A stretch of 64,000 nt of DNA from Pseudisothecium myosuroides (lineage: Eukaryota; Streptophyta; Bryopsida; Hypnales; Lembophyllaceae): the NCBI GenBank assembly GCA_951799445.1, contig OX637293.1:8742001-8806000 (forward strand), written 5' to 3'. The position numbers and the translations under genes were made by a program. Each line of letters opens with the position of its first letter. The stretch's first letter is position 1. Shown in pieces: positions 10,881 to 22,404 of the stretch. The notes under the pieces are model-generated. The model was not told where the DNA came from and did not search any database. It worked only from the letters and a program-made list of their open reading frames with translations.

Positions 10881-12744
10881 ATAAGGCATTTGAACGAAGT
10901 CTTGGGTTCACCTAGACTAAGTAAAAACTCTATTGTTTATGGAAAGTTTCACCAGTTTAGACTCAATCGAATATTGAATTCATAGTTATTAGTGTGCCCT
11001 CTAAGCTAAAGTCTAAACTACCCTAAGATATTTGTTAAATAATCTTTGTTTAATCTTTAGAATTTTTTAGATCAAGCCTTAATTAGCAAGGAAATCTTGT
11101 CCAAATAAAATCTAAGATTTTTTCCAAAGATATTTAGGAAATTAACTATTTTGAGATAATTCATGAATAATTTGTGAATAACTTTGAGATAATTCGTGAA
11201 TAACCTTAGGATATTTCCAAATATTCTAAGTTTAATCTAAATTGGCTTTTAAAGGAAAGATTTGAAATCTTAACTAAATCCAATCTTCAATTTTCACCAA
11301 GATATTTTGCAAATTAACCTTGAATTACTGCTAATTACTTTTAAAAAGTCAAACTTACGGCTGAATTCTTCCTATCTTCTTGAGAATAACTCCAAATTGA
11401 AAACCGATTGCACCATCGCGTTCAGAAGACCCCAATTAGTCTCAAGGACACCCTACCTCCTTCTTTCAGGCCATAACTTACTCGTAAAAACCACTAACGG
11501 TAATTCCAAAAAAAAGTCAAAATCCCAACTAATGGAATTTGCAATTTCCAAGAAAACTGACTGGCTAGGGTTGCTTGGAAGGTTTGTGAGCGTAAGAAAA
11601 CATTCCTTGTTTGCGACATTCGGACACCGCTAGCTCCTGGTTTGCCGGTCAACCTGTCGCCATGTTGTAAATTCTTGTTAAATTCAATGTTGTTGCCAAT
11701 TCTGGTACTTCTGACTATCAAAAAGTCTTCAAATTTGACAAGTCGCTTATTTAATACATAAAACTTTAATCTAATTTTTAGTGAGATTTTATCGCGCTCT
11801 GAGTAATTTCTACAAAATTACCATCAGCTTCAAAGGCGATTGACTTCTCATGGAGTCATCGTGGAGTTTTGTAAAATTCCGAAACTTTTGGGTAATCTTC
11901 TAGGAAGTATCCAAAAGCTAAGAGCAAAACCAAACCTCCTATAAGGATGCTAAATTTAGCAATTCCTTAATAATTTCCGCTCGAGTGGAAAATTAATCTA
12001 GTACCGGGGTTTGTCATCAATGATTAGTTCCGCTATTAATTTTTTGACATGCTTTTACCCTAAAAGCACCTTTCTGTAAGCTCCAATCACCTCGCCCTTC
12101 TTCTACTTTGCATTCTTGTTCGTATTCTTAAAACACCTACAGGTCTTTACATAACTAGTCCAAATTCCATATGAATTGGATCTAGACTATTCTAAACCTG
12201 AACATAGACTCTTATGATTCAGCCAGGCTGTCACATGTACTCACATGTCGAGTTTTACATGGACAAGACACTAGAATTAGCTAACTCTCACATCCTCACA
12301 TCTCTCTAAAACGATAGTATAGACTTTAAGACACTAAACTAAGACCTAAATATAGAAAAATAGAGTATTTTGTGCTTTCCATGATTTTAGGAAGACTCCT
12401 CACTAATCTGGTAGGGATTTCTACCAAACTCCTCTCAACTACTAATTCAGTGCTACTGTAGCAACCAGGGGTTACAATACAGAGCGTCGTGTAAAAGAAG
12501 AGAATATATAAACCCTTTAGGGATTCAAAAACCAAGTATTGGATTGAATTTCATAACACAAAAGACTTCTAAAAAATGATTTCCACTTGTAGAATTTGTA
12601 TTAAAACTTTTGAATACACAATATTCATTGTTTTTGCTATAGGTTTAGAAAGAAGCACTTTCAACAAATGAAGTGATGTAGGACTTAGGCATCTTGAGAC
12701 ATGTAGGCATCTTGTAGGACAACATCCATCCTAGAAAGAAATAT
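10881..12744. repeat. Intergenic DNA with LTR-like segment
   Basis: Around 11765-11860 the sequence (TCTAATTTTTAGTGAGATTTTA and about 75 following bases) is related in inverted orientation to 62740-62820. Both segments lie in stretches less AT-rich than their surroundings and may be pieces of one LTR-retrotransposon family. No gag-pol coding region was seen. The rest of the interval holds nothing recognisable. Confidence 0.35.
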
Positions 12745-13265
12745 TTCAAACAAAATGCATACATGGCAACACTTTTTGGAAGTTTTGGCACCAAGGAAGT
12801 GGAACTTGGAGGTTGAATTGGGCCTCGTTAAATGGAAATCCAACTTGCCTCCAAATCCCGATAATTATTTTGAATATAAAAGATAGAGAAAAATACCGTA
12901 TAAGGCATCCTAGTGGGTTGAATTTTTCTTCAAATTTGTACAATGTAAATTTGATGCTAAAAGTGCACAAAAAATGAGTTTTTAACTTTTTGACTCATTT
13001 TTTGGGCACTTAAATGCTACTTATTAAATTATAGTATGCAAGAGACAATCTTGAACTTAGAGTTGGGACTTTGGCCTTCATATATATTATGAATTTCAAA
13101 TCCCACATTTATTATTTTCTTATTCACCTTCTACAATCCAAGAAAGTTGAGATTTGACCTTAAATCAAGACTTAGAAAGTTAGGTTGTAGTGTAAAATGC
13201 CCCTGCATCACACCTCCCTAACACAAGTACAAATACACTTCTAGAAGAATTTCACCCTCTGGAGC
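12745..13265 (+). repeat. Dispersed repeat, plus-orientation member of inverted pair
   Basis: About 520 bases are similar, in inverted orientation, to 18125-18650. Matching landmarks in order are GTGGAACTTGGAG, AAGGCATC..TAGTGGG, AAATTTGATGCTAAAAGTGC, TTTTTGACTCATTTTT, CTTGCATA-type bases, CCTTCTACAACCCAAG-like bases, CTCCCTAAC and CACTTCTAGAA. Similarity is interrupted by small indels. There is no coding content; it is an element of unknown class. Confidence 0.65.
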
Positions 13266-13639
13266 AGTCTCATGAGCCACTACAAACAACACCTCAACAA
13301 ACTAGTCATTCCTGATTATTATGAGAATAAGGTATCTACACCTAATTTCGACTACTTTCTAAAACCACACTCTAGATTCTTGCTTAAAATGTACTCCCGC
13401 TATTCATGAGAGTCTAGATTGATTTTAAAAACACCTTTTTTCAACACTTTGAAAAATTCGTAATTCATTTATGTGGTGTCCAAAAAATGCATTCCAAAAG
13501 AATCTAAAATTCACTTTTGACTAGCAACAAGTCCCCCCCCAAAATTTAATATAATAATGGGATCCATGTTGAATTGCTTATTTGTGCAATTCTAGGTGTA
13601 GTTACCGTACTGTGAACTTTGTATTGTATTCAAATCCAA

Positions 13640-14095
13640 ACCTTAAGTTTGGTTGTTTGTTTATTTTGTTTTGTTTGTTATGTTGAGATCTCTCAGACCA
13701 TGTGTCCCCCGGTGGCGTGCTTGGTACCGTTGGAAAGCCCTCTGCAAGGAGGGGTGCACGGACTTTGTTTTGTGGCATTTGGACCCGCGATGTGAAAGTT
13801 ATAAATTTTTGAGTTATTTTTTTATCTTAAAAATTACTAAATTATGCTAAATTATGTATCTTTTGAACTGTATGTCAATTGGTCATGTTTTTTTGGTACC
13901 ATTGGAAAGCTCTTTTTGAGAAAGGGTGCACAAGCTTTATCCTCTATAAATTCCACTAGAGTTCTCGCTACAACTTTGGGTATTGCCATAACGATGGGAA
14001 AGTTATGGATTTTTGAGTTATTTTTTAATTAAAAAAATTAAAAAATACACTTTTACTTTTGTTTTGGCTGTTGCAGCTGTACCATGACTCTAAAT
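13640..14095 (+). repeat. Dispersed repeat module, copy 2 with internal duplication
   Basis: This is related to 2640-2905. The core GGTACCGTTGGAAAGCCCTC..GGGTGCAC..GAAAGTTAT..TTTTTGAGTTATTTTTT occurs twice in tandem here (about 13725-13825 and 13896-14025), so this copy is longer than copy 1. Open frames across it are translations of the repeat and not genes. Confidence 0.6.
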
Positions 14096-14264
14096 CACCC
14101 CTCTATATATGCTAATTCATGATGGGCTCCATTTATTGAACATTTAAGCATACAACTTCATAGTGGTTTATTAAACTATAGATAAATTATTACAAAAATA
14201 AAATGAAAAAAAAACTCATAAAAAACTCATGAAAAAAATTAGGCCAACGACACAAGGGCATTGT

Positions 14265-14860
14265 TAGTTTTGTTTTGATTCTTTGTTACAATGAGATCTC
14301 CAAAACTGTGCATCTTTTGGTCATGTTTTTAGCGTTAGAAGAAATATCAGCCCTCTAGAGGGCTGCTTTGGAGTGACAAGCCAAGCTATTAAAATGCTTA
14401 GCCTATCACTCCAGAACAGTCTCGTAGTTAGCAGTTAGCTTCGCTGACTGCTTGCCAAAACGGTCAGAAATCGCGATTTTTTATTTATTTATTTAAAAAA
14501 TTAATTTTTTTTTTAAGATTACAAAAAAAAATTTAAAAATTACTTGTAAATTTCGGTTCCTATGCCACTGTCGCTGCAGTTTCAGCTGCGCGAGAATAGG
14601 GGGAAAATGATTTTTTTGCAAAAATAAATAAATTTCTGGGTACTTTGGAGGGCTGTGGAGAAGCCCTTCAGAGGCCCCAAATTTTCTCTAGTAGTACCGT
14701 TGAAAATCTCTATGCAAGCAAGGGTGCACAGATACTGTCTTCTGGTGTTTGGACCTACGGTATGAAAGTTATTGAATTTCAAAATTGTTACAAATTAGAA
14801 AATAACTTGTACTTTTATTTTGGTTGTGGCAACGGTACATGCACACTAGTAACTATGAAA
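14265..14860 (+). repeat. Dispersed repeat module, copy 3 (interrupted)
   Basis: The beginning (TTTTGTTTTG, GAGATCTCC, GGTCATGTTTTT) and the end (TACCGTTG, AAGGGTGCAC, GAAAGTTAT, TGGCAACGG, ACACTAGT) match the 2.6-kb and 13.6-kb copies. An unrelated block of about 360 bases separates them; see the insertion at 14330-14692. Confidence 0.6.
14330..14692. mobile_element. Small inverted-repeat insertion inside repeat copy 3
   Basis: This block is absent from the two other copies of the host repeat. Its ends are imperfect inverted repeats: the left has AGAAGAAATATCAGCCCTCT..AGGGCT, and the right read in reverse has AGAGAAAATTTGGGGCCTCT..AGGGCT. A second CAGCCCTC/GAGGGCTG pair lies just inside. 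The exact target duplication is unclear. It is non-coding. Confidence 0.5.
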
Positions 14861-15379
14861 TGTTGTTCATTGAATTTGGTAAAAGATCTCTACATCCGTT
14901 AAAGGGGTGAATCAGACGTGTGATCTCCAAAGAATCACCTACAAAAATAATATTATATGTTTAATTTATAGCGTAAGTTAAAAATTGAGGTGACATAGAA
15001 TTAGGGTTTGACCAATGTGTTTGCACACGCACCCAAAATGGCAAGAACGCAAATCAAAGTAAAGAACAGTCTAATAGTTATGCCTCGCTTGATGTAGAGA
15101 CAGTTGTGAAAATATACCTATAGCTAAGTCTGGATAAATTGAAATAAAATTGAGAGAAGGAAGCGCTTGGATGATCCTTAAAATTGCTTCAGTCAGTTTC
15201 TACAGAATTACAGAAAGACTTGTAAACACAATTTGAATAGCCAGGTGGTCTTTTAAATAAAAGTGGTCATCAATGATGCCTAGCTGATTTACAATTATGA
15301 ATTGACGGAGCACTTTGAGATTTTTAATTAGATGAAAGCACGTTATCATAATCCAATACAAAAACATTTAGATGTACAA

Positions 15380-15698
15380 TAAGGTAGGAGGTCCATAAAG
15401 CAATCATCTAAGGGCTGAAATTGAATTTTGGGGAGGTAAAACATCTTGAAATATTTTTCAGTAAATTTTCCTTGAAAGATCATAAGAAATGGCATCTAAC
15501 CCAAGTTGTTTTATATTTTTTGAAGCTTTGTGGAATTAGTTATGAAATTTTGAAGTTGAAATGCCAGAGGGCTCTAAAAGCGACCACCTCCTAGAATGTA
15601 CATTGTTTGCACATTTTGATAAATTGAAGAAAGCAAAATGTACCTCTGTGTCATGTTCGGTTCAAAATACCTGGTCGGAGTTCAAGCTTCCTACCTTA
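15380..15698. mobile_element. Short inverted-repeat element (TAAGGTAGGAGGTCC family), copy 2
   Basis: The left end TAAGGTAGGAGGTCCATAAA is nearly identical to the one at 4959. The right end TTCCTACCTTA is its short inverted partner. It is 319 bp with no coding content. The interior differs from copy 1, as is common for MITEs sharing only ends. Confidence 0.5.
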
Positions 15699-17294
15699 CT
15701 CCTAGGCGATGAGTTCAATACAATATTGTAACAAAAGTGAGTATGCAATTCTCAAACGATAATCAATGTTTACGGTTTATTATTGAACTCAGCCTGTCAA
15801 TGTGTTCATTATTGAACTCTGCCTAATGTTTCCGTAATAAAATGCAGTCTAAAATTGGAAAGGTATACATGCGGAGAAGCTCAACTAAAAAACTCACAAT
15901 TGAACACCTTCTATCAACAGCTCTATTTCCTTCATTGACATTTGAACAAAGTTTTCCTGCAACTCATTTGGTATGTTGAATATAAATGTCTATGATTTTA
16001 CAGTGTCCTTGAGGCTGGAGCTCTTTTGAGGGTCTGTGCTTTGATGCCACAAGGATTTCAAAAAACAAATTTACACAGCAATAGGTGAGGACATCAAGCA
16101 AAAGAATCTATTCAATATATTCATTTTCACAATGAGGTCATTATCAATATGTTCATGGAGCTCTTAAAACTAGGTTCACAATAGATCTCGATATGTGTAG
16201 AAAAATACCAAAGTATTGAAATTTTGCCATTTCAACAAATATTACAATGTATCCATTGCATTCTCTGAAAACTACCATCTTCAAGAAACAACAGCCAATC
16301 TCCACGTATGTGCACCCACCAGCGGAAAGAATTTGTTGAAGAGTAATAGTAATTACATAAGAAGTTGTTGATGCTTTAGGGTATCAACGTTGCTGGCACT
16401 GAACAAGTTATGAATTCTCTTAGCTGCTACCGACGAAGCAGCCGCAATCTTGGCCACATCTTCCTCCGCCATAGGCTTGTGAGAATCCAGGCCAAATACT
16501 CTCCCTCCTCTTACTTCTATAGTATACAAATTATTCTTCACTCACAATTTTGTCGGTGCAACATCGAAACTTCGTCATCGAAGGTAGTCAATCCCTAAAC
16601 CTAAATCCAAGCAAACAACTTCTCTCTCTCACATTTACAGTCACCCAAGAAACCTAATCTCGAAATTTCTCTCAAATTACCGTCGTCGATGCAGCAGCGA
16701 TTGATTTCTAACCAAATCAAGCCGCAAAACACAGCGGAATACAACTGCCTTGAATCAAGAATTGTCAAATCACCATAACTAAGCAGTTTAAGTTCTGCAA
16801 ACCCTAGCAAGCAGCTTGGAATTGGAAATTGTCAGAGCAACGGCGAGAGATGAGCATGCTATTGATAAAGCTTGCATCCCTCCCAAATATTTATGCGCTC
16901 TTTTCCAACAATCCTCTGCTTCGTGACTGAAAATTCAATAACTAAAATGTTGAATTTTCTGAATCAAAGCTAGCAAGTAATCTGTTGTTTTGTAATCAGG
17001 TGGTGCCGATGGCAAAACCGAGCACACAAGAGCTTTCATTCCCCAGCAATCGAGTCTGCGTTCTTTCCCGGAGTTCTTGGAGTTCCCAGATTGCGTTCCC
17101 CAGGCGCCGAAGTTCCCCTTCAGGGGAGCGTCACCCTTTCCTGAAGGGGACCGTAATAATATTGTTATTGAACTTGGTTTTCTTCCCCTTTTGAAACCCC
17201 CCTTAACTTTGCTTGTACTCCACCTTATGTCAATTGTCAATTGAAGTGTATGTAACTTTGAAATTGTCACCCATGGTAAACTTCTCCATGCATG
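15699..17294. other. Intergenic DNA with a less AT-rich island, no gene assigned
   Basis: From about 16340 to 17200 the composition is closer to that of the genes. Minus-strand frames of 62-111 codons occur (16353-16541, 16601-16810, 16935-17270), but they have no recognisable domain and no joining splice pattern that I can defend. It could be an unrecognised short gene, an untranslated region or a decayed gene. Confidence 0.4.
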
Positions 17295-17735
17295 TGGACC
17301 TCAACATATTGAGTGTGGTAGTCTCAATACCTTCAATATCAACAATTGCTTGATTGAACAAACCAATCTAAACTGTTAGTGAAGTATCTAGACATTGGAC
17401 CTCAAGATGTTGAGTGGGGTGGTCTCTATACCATCAATATCAAGACTTCTTGATTGACAACAAATAGTTAGAGTACAATGGACCTCAAAATATCGATTGG
17501 GATGGTCTTCTGTACCATCAGTATTAAGACTTCTTGATTGACAACAGATAAAGAGTACAATGACCTCAAGATTTTGAATGAGATGGTCTTCAATACCATC
17601 AATATCACTGACACTTCTTGATAGACAACAAATCTAGAGTACAATGAACCTCAAGGATATTGAATGGGGTAGTATCAGTACCATCAATATCAACACTTTT
17701 TGATGGACAACGATCTAAAGTACTATAGACTGATT
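17295..17735. repeat. Tandem array of about 83-bp units (5 copies)
   Basis: Five diverged units begin at about 17295, 17396, 17479, 17560 and 17645, so the periods are about 101, 83, 82 and 84. Each unit contains GGACCTCAA, GGTCT..TACCATCAATATCA, CTTCTTGATTGACAACA and GAGTACAATG. No coding frame follows the period, so this is a minisatellite. Divergence between units indicates age. Confidence 0.85.
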
Positions 17736-18124
17736 CTAAGCATAATATTATAAATTTCTACTGTAAATCATCCTAATATAATTATCGATTACCACTTAAT
17801 CTACTAGTAACATTGAATTTATAGATATTTGAATATAATACCAAATTCATACATATTTATATATAATACTGAATTTACAGTAATAACAATGAGGAATGAC
17901 TAGTTTATTGATTCTATCTTTTGGAAACAAACTATGGCATTGTCTCTGGTTTCTGAATCCCGGTTACTAAATCTTATCTACAACCGCATTCACCCTAAAC
18001 AAATTAGCTAGGGTTTTCTTGGGAAAGGAGATGTGGGATCCAACTAATCAATACATTAGTATTATTGCTTACCTAGGATAGAAATTCACAATCACACCAT
18101 TCTTGTTGAGGTGCCGCTTACAGT

Positions 18125-18650
18125 GACCCATGAGGGTGTTATACTAGATGATGAAATTTTTCTAGAAGTGTATTTGCGCTTGGAGTTAGGGAGGTGACAT
18201 ATAGGGGTGTTTCATATTGTGTTCTAAGTCTCAACTTTCTAAGTCCCAATTCAAAGTCAAATCTCAACTTTCTTGGGTTGTAGAAGGTGAATAAAATATA
18301 ATAAATGTGGGACTTGGGACTCATAGTGTGAAGGTCAAAATTCCAACTCTAAATTCTAGCTTATCTCTTGCATAATTTTCTATAGCAATTAAGTGCCCCA
18401 AAAATGAGTCAAAAAGTCAAAAACTCATTCTTTGCGCACTTTTAGCATCAAATCTGCATTGGACAGATTTGGAAAAAATTCAGCCCACTAAGATGCCTTA
18501 TATGGCATTTTTTTTGCTTCCTTTTATTTTCCTAAAAAATGTTGGGACTTGGAGATGGAATTGGGTTTCCATTTTGGCTAGACCCAATTCATTCTCCAAG
18601 TCATACTTCCTTGGTGCCAAAATTTATAAAACGTATTGTTGTGTAGGCAT
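18125..18650 (-). repeat. Dispersed repeat, minus-orientation member of inverted pair
   Basis: This is the inverted counterpart of 12745-13265. It shares CTAGAAGTGTATTTG, GGAGTTAGGGAGGTG, TTGTAGAAGGTGAATA, GAGTCAAAAAGTC, GCACTTTTAGCATCAAAT and CCAAGTC..CTTCCTTGG in reverse order and sense. The two copies are about 5 kb apart. Confidence 0.65.
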
Positions 18651-18659
18651 TTTGGAGTG

Positions 18660-19990
18660 ATGTAGTGACTTATAGTGTGAAGCTCCAAGTCCCAAGTTCC
18701 ACTAAATATTTCAACTTGCACTAAAAATTTAAAATAATATAACTTTGGTAAATTAGTCACACGCTCTATCAACACAAGTCAATGTACTTGGCATGTAAAG
18801 AATTTCACATTCTAAAGGAAAGGTACCAATTCCATATGCAAAATATAAAGGTTATTAATCTAAATTGATAGAAGTTTGGATGTTACCATTCTCAAAATCA
18901 ATGTGAACTCTACATAACATTGTTTACCAATGAGTCGAGGGTCCCTTTTGCATCCTTGAAAAGGGAACCCCTCCAATGAACAAAATTGTCTTATCTAGTT
19001 CATCAACCAATCCCAATCCTTGAATTAACTGAAAGTCTCTCCCAAGCATCTAGGGAGGCGTAATACCTTCCCAACATGGAGAGGACCATTTCCTAGTTAT
19101 ATAATGTTATATTGACCTTACTACTCCACTTTTTCTTCAAATGTATAGCATCTTGACTCTTCGTGAAAGTTCAAACCTTGGACCCTTCATACTATATTGA
19201 CTTGACCATATCTTCCTCACTGTCAAGTGTTTCGAAACCAACAATTAATAATAACAAAGCAAATGCAATCATTGAGAAAATTGCTTCCAGTATGTTTCTG
19301 CTTACTAAAGAGTAAGGGTTATCATGCCATTGGTTTTTATCACTTCACGCATCCAGGCAAGAAAAGCAATTAGTTTCAAAGGCCTAGTGCCACATTTTAC
19401 TGAAGAATGAGCATCCTCATAGTATGAATTCGTGCGTCATGTCACGATTGAAACAACTTTCAATCTCATACACATGTTTCCAACAAATGTCTGCTATGCT
19501 AGATGTCATCACCGTATGTATCCGTATCGGTAATTTCAAAACACGTCCAAAACTGACACTCTTTTACCAAACCATCCCCATCTATATCAACACTCTGTAA
19601 AACATATTTCAGTTGGAGGTTTGACAGATGGCTGGACAGCTGATATTCGTTTTGGGTGTTTATGAATCTACAGTAGTGAAACTACTTGAAAACTTGGAGT
19701 TTACCATCATCTCACTTTAATGAGATCCAGCAACACTGGACCTTGATAGGAATGTCAAATAAGATTTCAATCACATGGAAAATATAATGGAAGACATGAG
19801 CCTTGTGCAGAAAAATGACTAATGCAGACTAGCAATGGTCAAGTGGATAAATGTTCTGAATAGCGTGATGCAGATTTTCAAGCACCTAGTGTGATCCCCC
19901 TTTAAAACAGCAGAGGGAAAATATTACAGTAACACGAACCACTTAGCAGAAGTAGAAACAACTCCAGGATTGTAAGAACCGTCAAAATAT
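18660..19990. other. Intergenic, nothing recognised
   Basis: No gene or clear repeat. A stretch around 18930-19250 is slightly less AT-rich, but its minus-strand translation is broken by stops and matches nothing I recognise. Confidence 0.45.
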
Positions 19991-19992
19991 AG

Positions 19993-20262
19993 CGTCCACA
20001 GCAGAAACAAGTGCTCGGCTCCAAAAGGAACCTTTTCTTGAGGAACTGCCAAACTGAAGAGACCAATTAAATTCTTCAGAATTGTGACAGGAAACCATGG
20101 AAATTAAACAGTGATGTACATATATAGGATTCACAGCAGAAACAAGTGCTTGGCTCCAAAGGGAACCTTTTCCTTGAGGAACTGCCAAGCTGAAGAGACC
20201 GATTAAATTCTTCAGAATTGAGACAGAAATCCATGGAAATTAAACAATGATGTACAGATCTG
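19993..20262. repeat. Tandem duplication of a 135-bp unit downstream of IF-3
   Basis: GCAGAAACAAGTGCT..GGCTCCAAA begins at 20001 and again at 20136. The two units match with only scattered substitutions through AAATTCTTCAGAATTG and GATGTACA. High similarity suggests a recent local duplication. No coding function was seen. It lies about 1 kb past the IF-3 stop codon. Confidence 0.85.
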
Positions 20263-21298
20263 CTTCTGCATCTTTTCTTTTTAATCGCTTACAGCTATAT
20301 GATCCAGAGTTGAGGACATCCAGATACTCACTAGCATAAGTCCTTCAACTGCTTCAAAGCATCAAGACGACTCCTCGTCTGTGAAAAATGCTCCAATGGA
20401 TAGTCCGTGGATATTCAGGAGTAAGCGGACTAGAGCGGAGCTCTACCTGCTCCATGAATTAAGACTATCTACTACATAAGGCCAGTTGCATTTACAATAA
20501 AAGAGCTCAACACATGCAGTCATGGGCACTCAAAAGCCTTATCAATACTAGACCCCCGAAAATAAGACTAGACAAAATATCCTCCTTACTCCTTATAATT
20601 CAACAAAGTCACAATAGGTTGGTCGCAAGAAAGACAAACCAGATCCTCGTATGGGGCATACTATATCACAAAACATGCATAGCATCGTGAAAACGGACCA
20701 AATTCTTCCGAAACAGTCGTATTCTGTAAACTCTGAACATGCACAACGAAACAAAGAACAGTCTGGGGCGTCAGAAGAAAGGGCATTGACTTCATGTAAT
20801 ATTAAGATGATGAACTTCAGCTCCAAATTACAAGCAGGAACGAAGTAAGCACCGTCTAACAATTGAATAATAACAGCTCATGCCATGCTCTCATTCATGC
20901 TTACAGCATGTTTCACCGAGCTACACTCGGAGCCTTCTGCTCAAACTACAGGCGCGTAACAAATCTTGGGATGCGGTTGACAGATTTACACAGGCGCATC
21001 CAAATTTTCAGCTACTGTCGAAATAAGAAAAATCTGCCGCTCCCGTACCAATTTCTGAAGCTTTACGCCAAACCGGCACTGCCTCCAACGCCAAAGACAG
21101 ACCTGTTGTGGAGAATCTTGCCAGCAGTAGAGAGGGCCTTCCTAAGTTACCTTCATGATTCTCTACAGGCAACATAGGGAGCAGGCGAAGGGTCTTATCC
21201 TCAATTACCCGCAGTTCCCAATCCTCAATTGACACACTGCGATGTGAAGTAAGATGCATTCAATCCATAGCTGCTTCCAGCATGCGGTCCCTGCACAC
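20263..21298. other. IF-3 3' flank
   Basis: This interval is less AT-rich than the surrounding intergenic DNA and lies immediately 3' of the minus-strand IF-3 gene, so part of it may be its 3' untranslated region. Frames present (for example 20863-21177 plus) show no domain. No polyadenylation site was defined. Confidence 0.4.
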
Positions 21299-22219
21299 TC
21301 ACCCTTCCCCAACCTTCATCTCATCAGCAACATTTTCATGTATGACCTTCGAAGCTTTTTTCTTTGAAGTCTTTTGCTCCAGAATCGGTCGAACCATCAC
21401 CCACGCCCGCATCTTCTCGACTCTCGGCCCACTCTCGACTTTCATTTCGGTAGGAATCAAACTCATGGCCCGCTCCAGAAGCTCCACGCCCACCTCTTCC
21501 CCTTTGTCATTCCCATGGAACTGCACGGCGAGCTTCACACGGTGTCCACGCGCCAGAAGCCGGGTGACGCTATCCGCTTTCATCTCCAAATCCTTCTGCT
21601 CCGTGCGGCTGCTGAACCGCACCTCCTTCAAGTCATCCAAGCGTCGCCTCTCCAGCTGCTTCTTCCGGAGATCCTTCTCCTGCTTCTTCACCTTGAACCG
21701 CTCCTTGCTGAAGTCCATGAGCTTGCACACGGGCGGGTCCGCCTTCCCGTCCACTTCCACGAGATCCAAATCCGCTTGCTGCGCTCGCTGCAGCGCCTCG
21801 TAGCGGCTCAAAACCTCGTGGCCCTCGTCTCCGACCAGACGCACCATTCGTGCCACGATTGCGCGGTTGATCTTCCGTTCAACTCCTTTGGTGCCCTCTC
21901 CATTCCCTGCTTTAGGGTTTGCGACAACCGGAGCTGCATACGCCCTGCTTGTCGTAAAATCCCATGGCGTCGTTACGGGAATCCTGAAATCCAATCCAGA
22001 GCTCCATCGCCGCACTGCGACACGAAAATAAGAAGGGATTAGGGTTGCAGGAGCGCCATGTTCACCTGTACCACCATTCGAAACCCTAACGCTGCCCAAA
22101 GCGCTACGACCAGATAAAGCCCTGTTCAGCAACCATTGCAAAGGCTTCTGTCTCATGGCGACCGAACTTCCGCGCAAGAATTTCAGCAACAAAGGATTCT
22201 TGGCAGCTGCGGCGATCAC
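21299..22219 (-). CDS. IF3: Translation initiation factor IF-3, organellar (probably mitochondrial)
   Basis: The single 306-residue frame carries both IF-3 domains. IF-3 binds the small ribosomal subunit, keeps subunits apart and checks start-codon pairing. The N-terminal domain begins near residue 117 (NRAIVARMVRLVGDEG) and includes the DLDLVEV and PPVCKLMDF motifs. A lysine/arginine-rich linker follows (about 175-200), then the C-terminal domain from LKEVRFS to the LLERAMSLIP region (about 200-265). The first ~110 residues are rich in Arg, Ser, Ala and Leu with almost no acidic residues, as in a mitochondrial presequence; plastid targeting cannot be excluded. I chose the first ATG because the presequence starts there; a Met at residue 22 is an alternative. 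No intron is apparent. The C-terminal tail past the core is short and charged. Confidence 0.85.
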   Translation of the reverse strand: MIAAAAKNPLLLKFLRGSSVAMRQKPLQWLLNRALSGRSALGSVRVSNGGTGEHGAPATLIPSYFRVAVRRWSSGLDFRIPVTTPWDFTTSRAYAAPVVANPKAGNGEGTKGVERKINRAIVARMVRLVGDEGHEVLSRYEALQRAQQADLDLVEVDGKADPPVCKLMDFSKERFKVKKQEKDLRKKQLERRRLDDLKEVRFSSRTEQKDLEMKADSVTRLLARGHRVKLAVQFHGNDKGEEVGVELLERAMSLIPTEMKVESGPRVEKMRAWVMVRPILEQKTSKKKASKVIHENVADEMKVGEG

Positions 22220-22404
22220 AGAGCTTCACAAAACTCTGCAATGGGCAACACAAACCGCTGGGGCTCAGAAAACAAAGTGCAGGCATACCTCTTTAATGTC
22301 ACCTCCACTGGTGATATTAAAGAGCGTCAAGACTGGAATTTGGCAAATGCGGCTTTAGGATGAAGGTTGCGGTTTTAGAAGAAAAAAAGAAAGTATCATA
22401 CTGT

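Noticed and set aside
16353..17270. Minus-strand frames that might form a small gene
   Set aside because: Composition is gene-like, but there is no recognisable domain and no defensible exon chain, so listed only as an unexplained island.
17295..17735. CRISPR-like array
   Set aside because: Units are contiguous 83-bp tandem repeats without spacers, in a eukaryotic context.
18930..19250. Possible retroelement coding fragment on the minus strand
   Set aside because: Translation is broken by several stops and matches no protein I can name.
21374..22042. 222-codon plus-strand frame over IF-3
   Set aside because: Shadow of the real IF-3 gene on the other strand; Leu/His-rich translation without domain.
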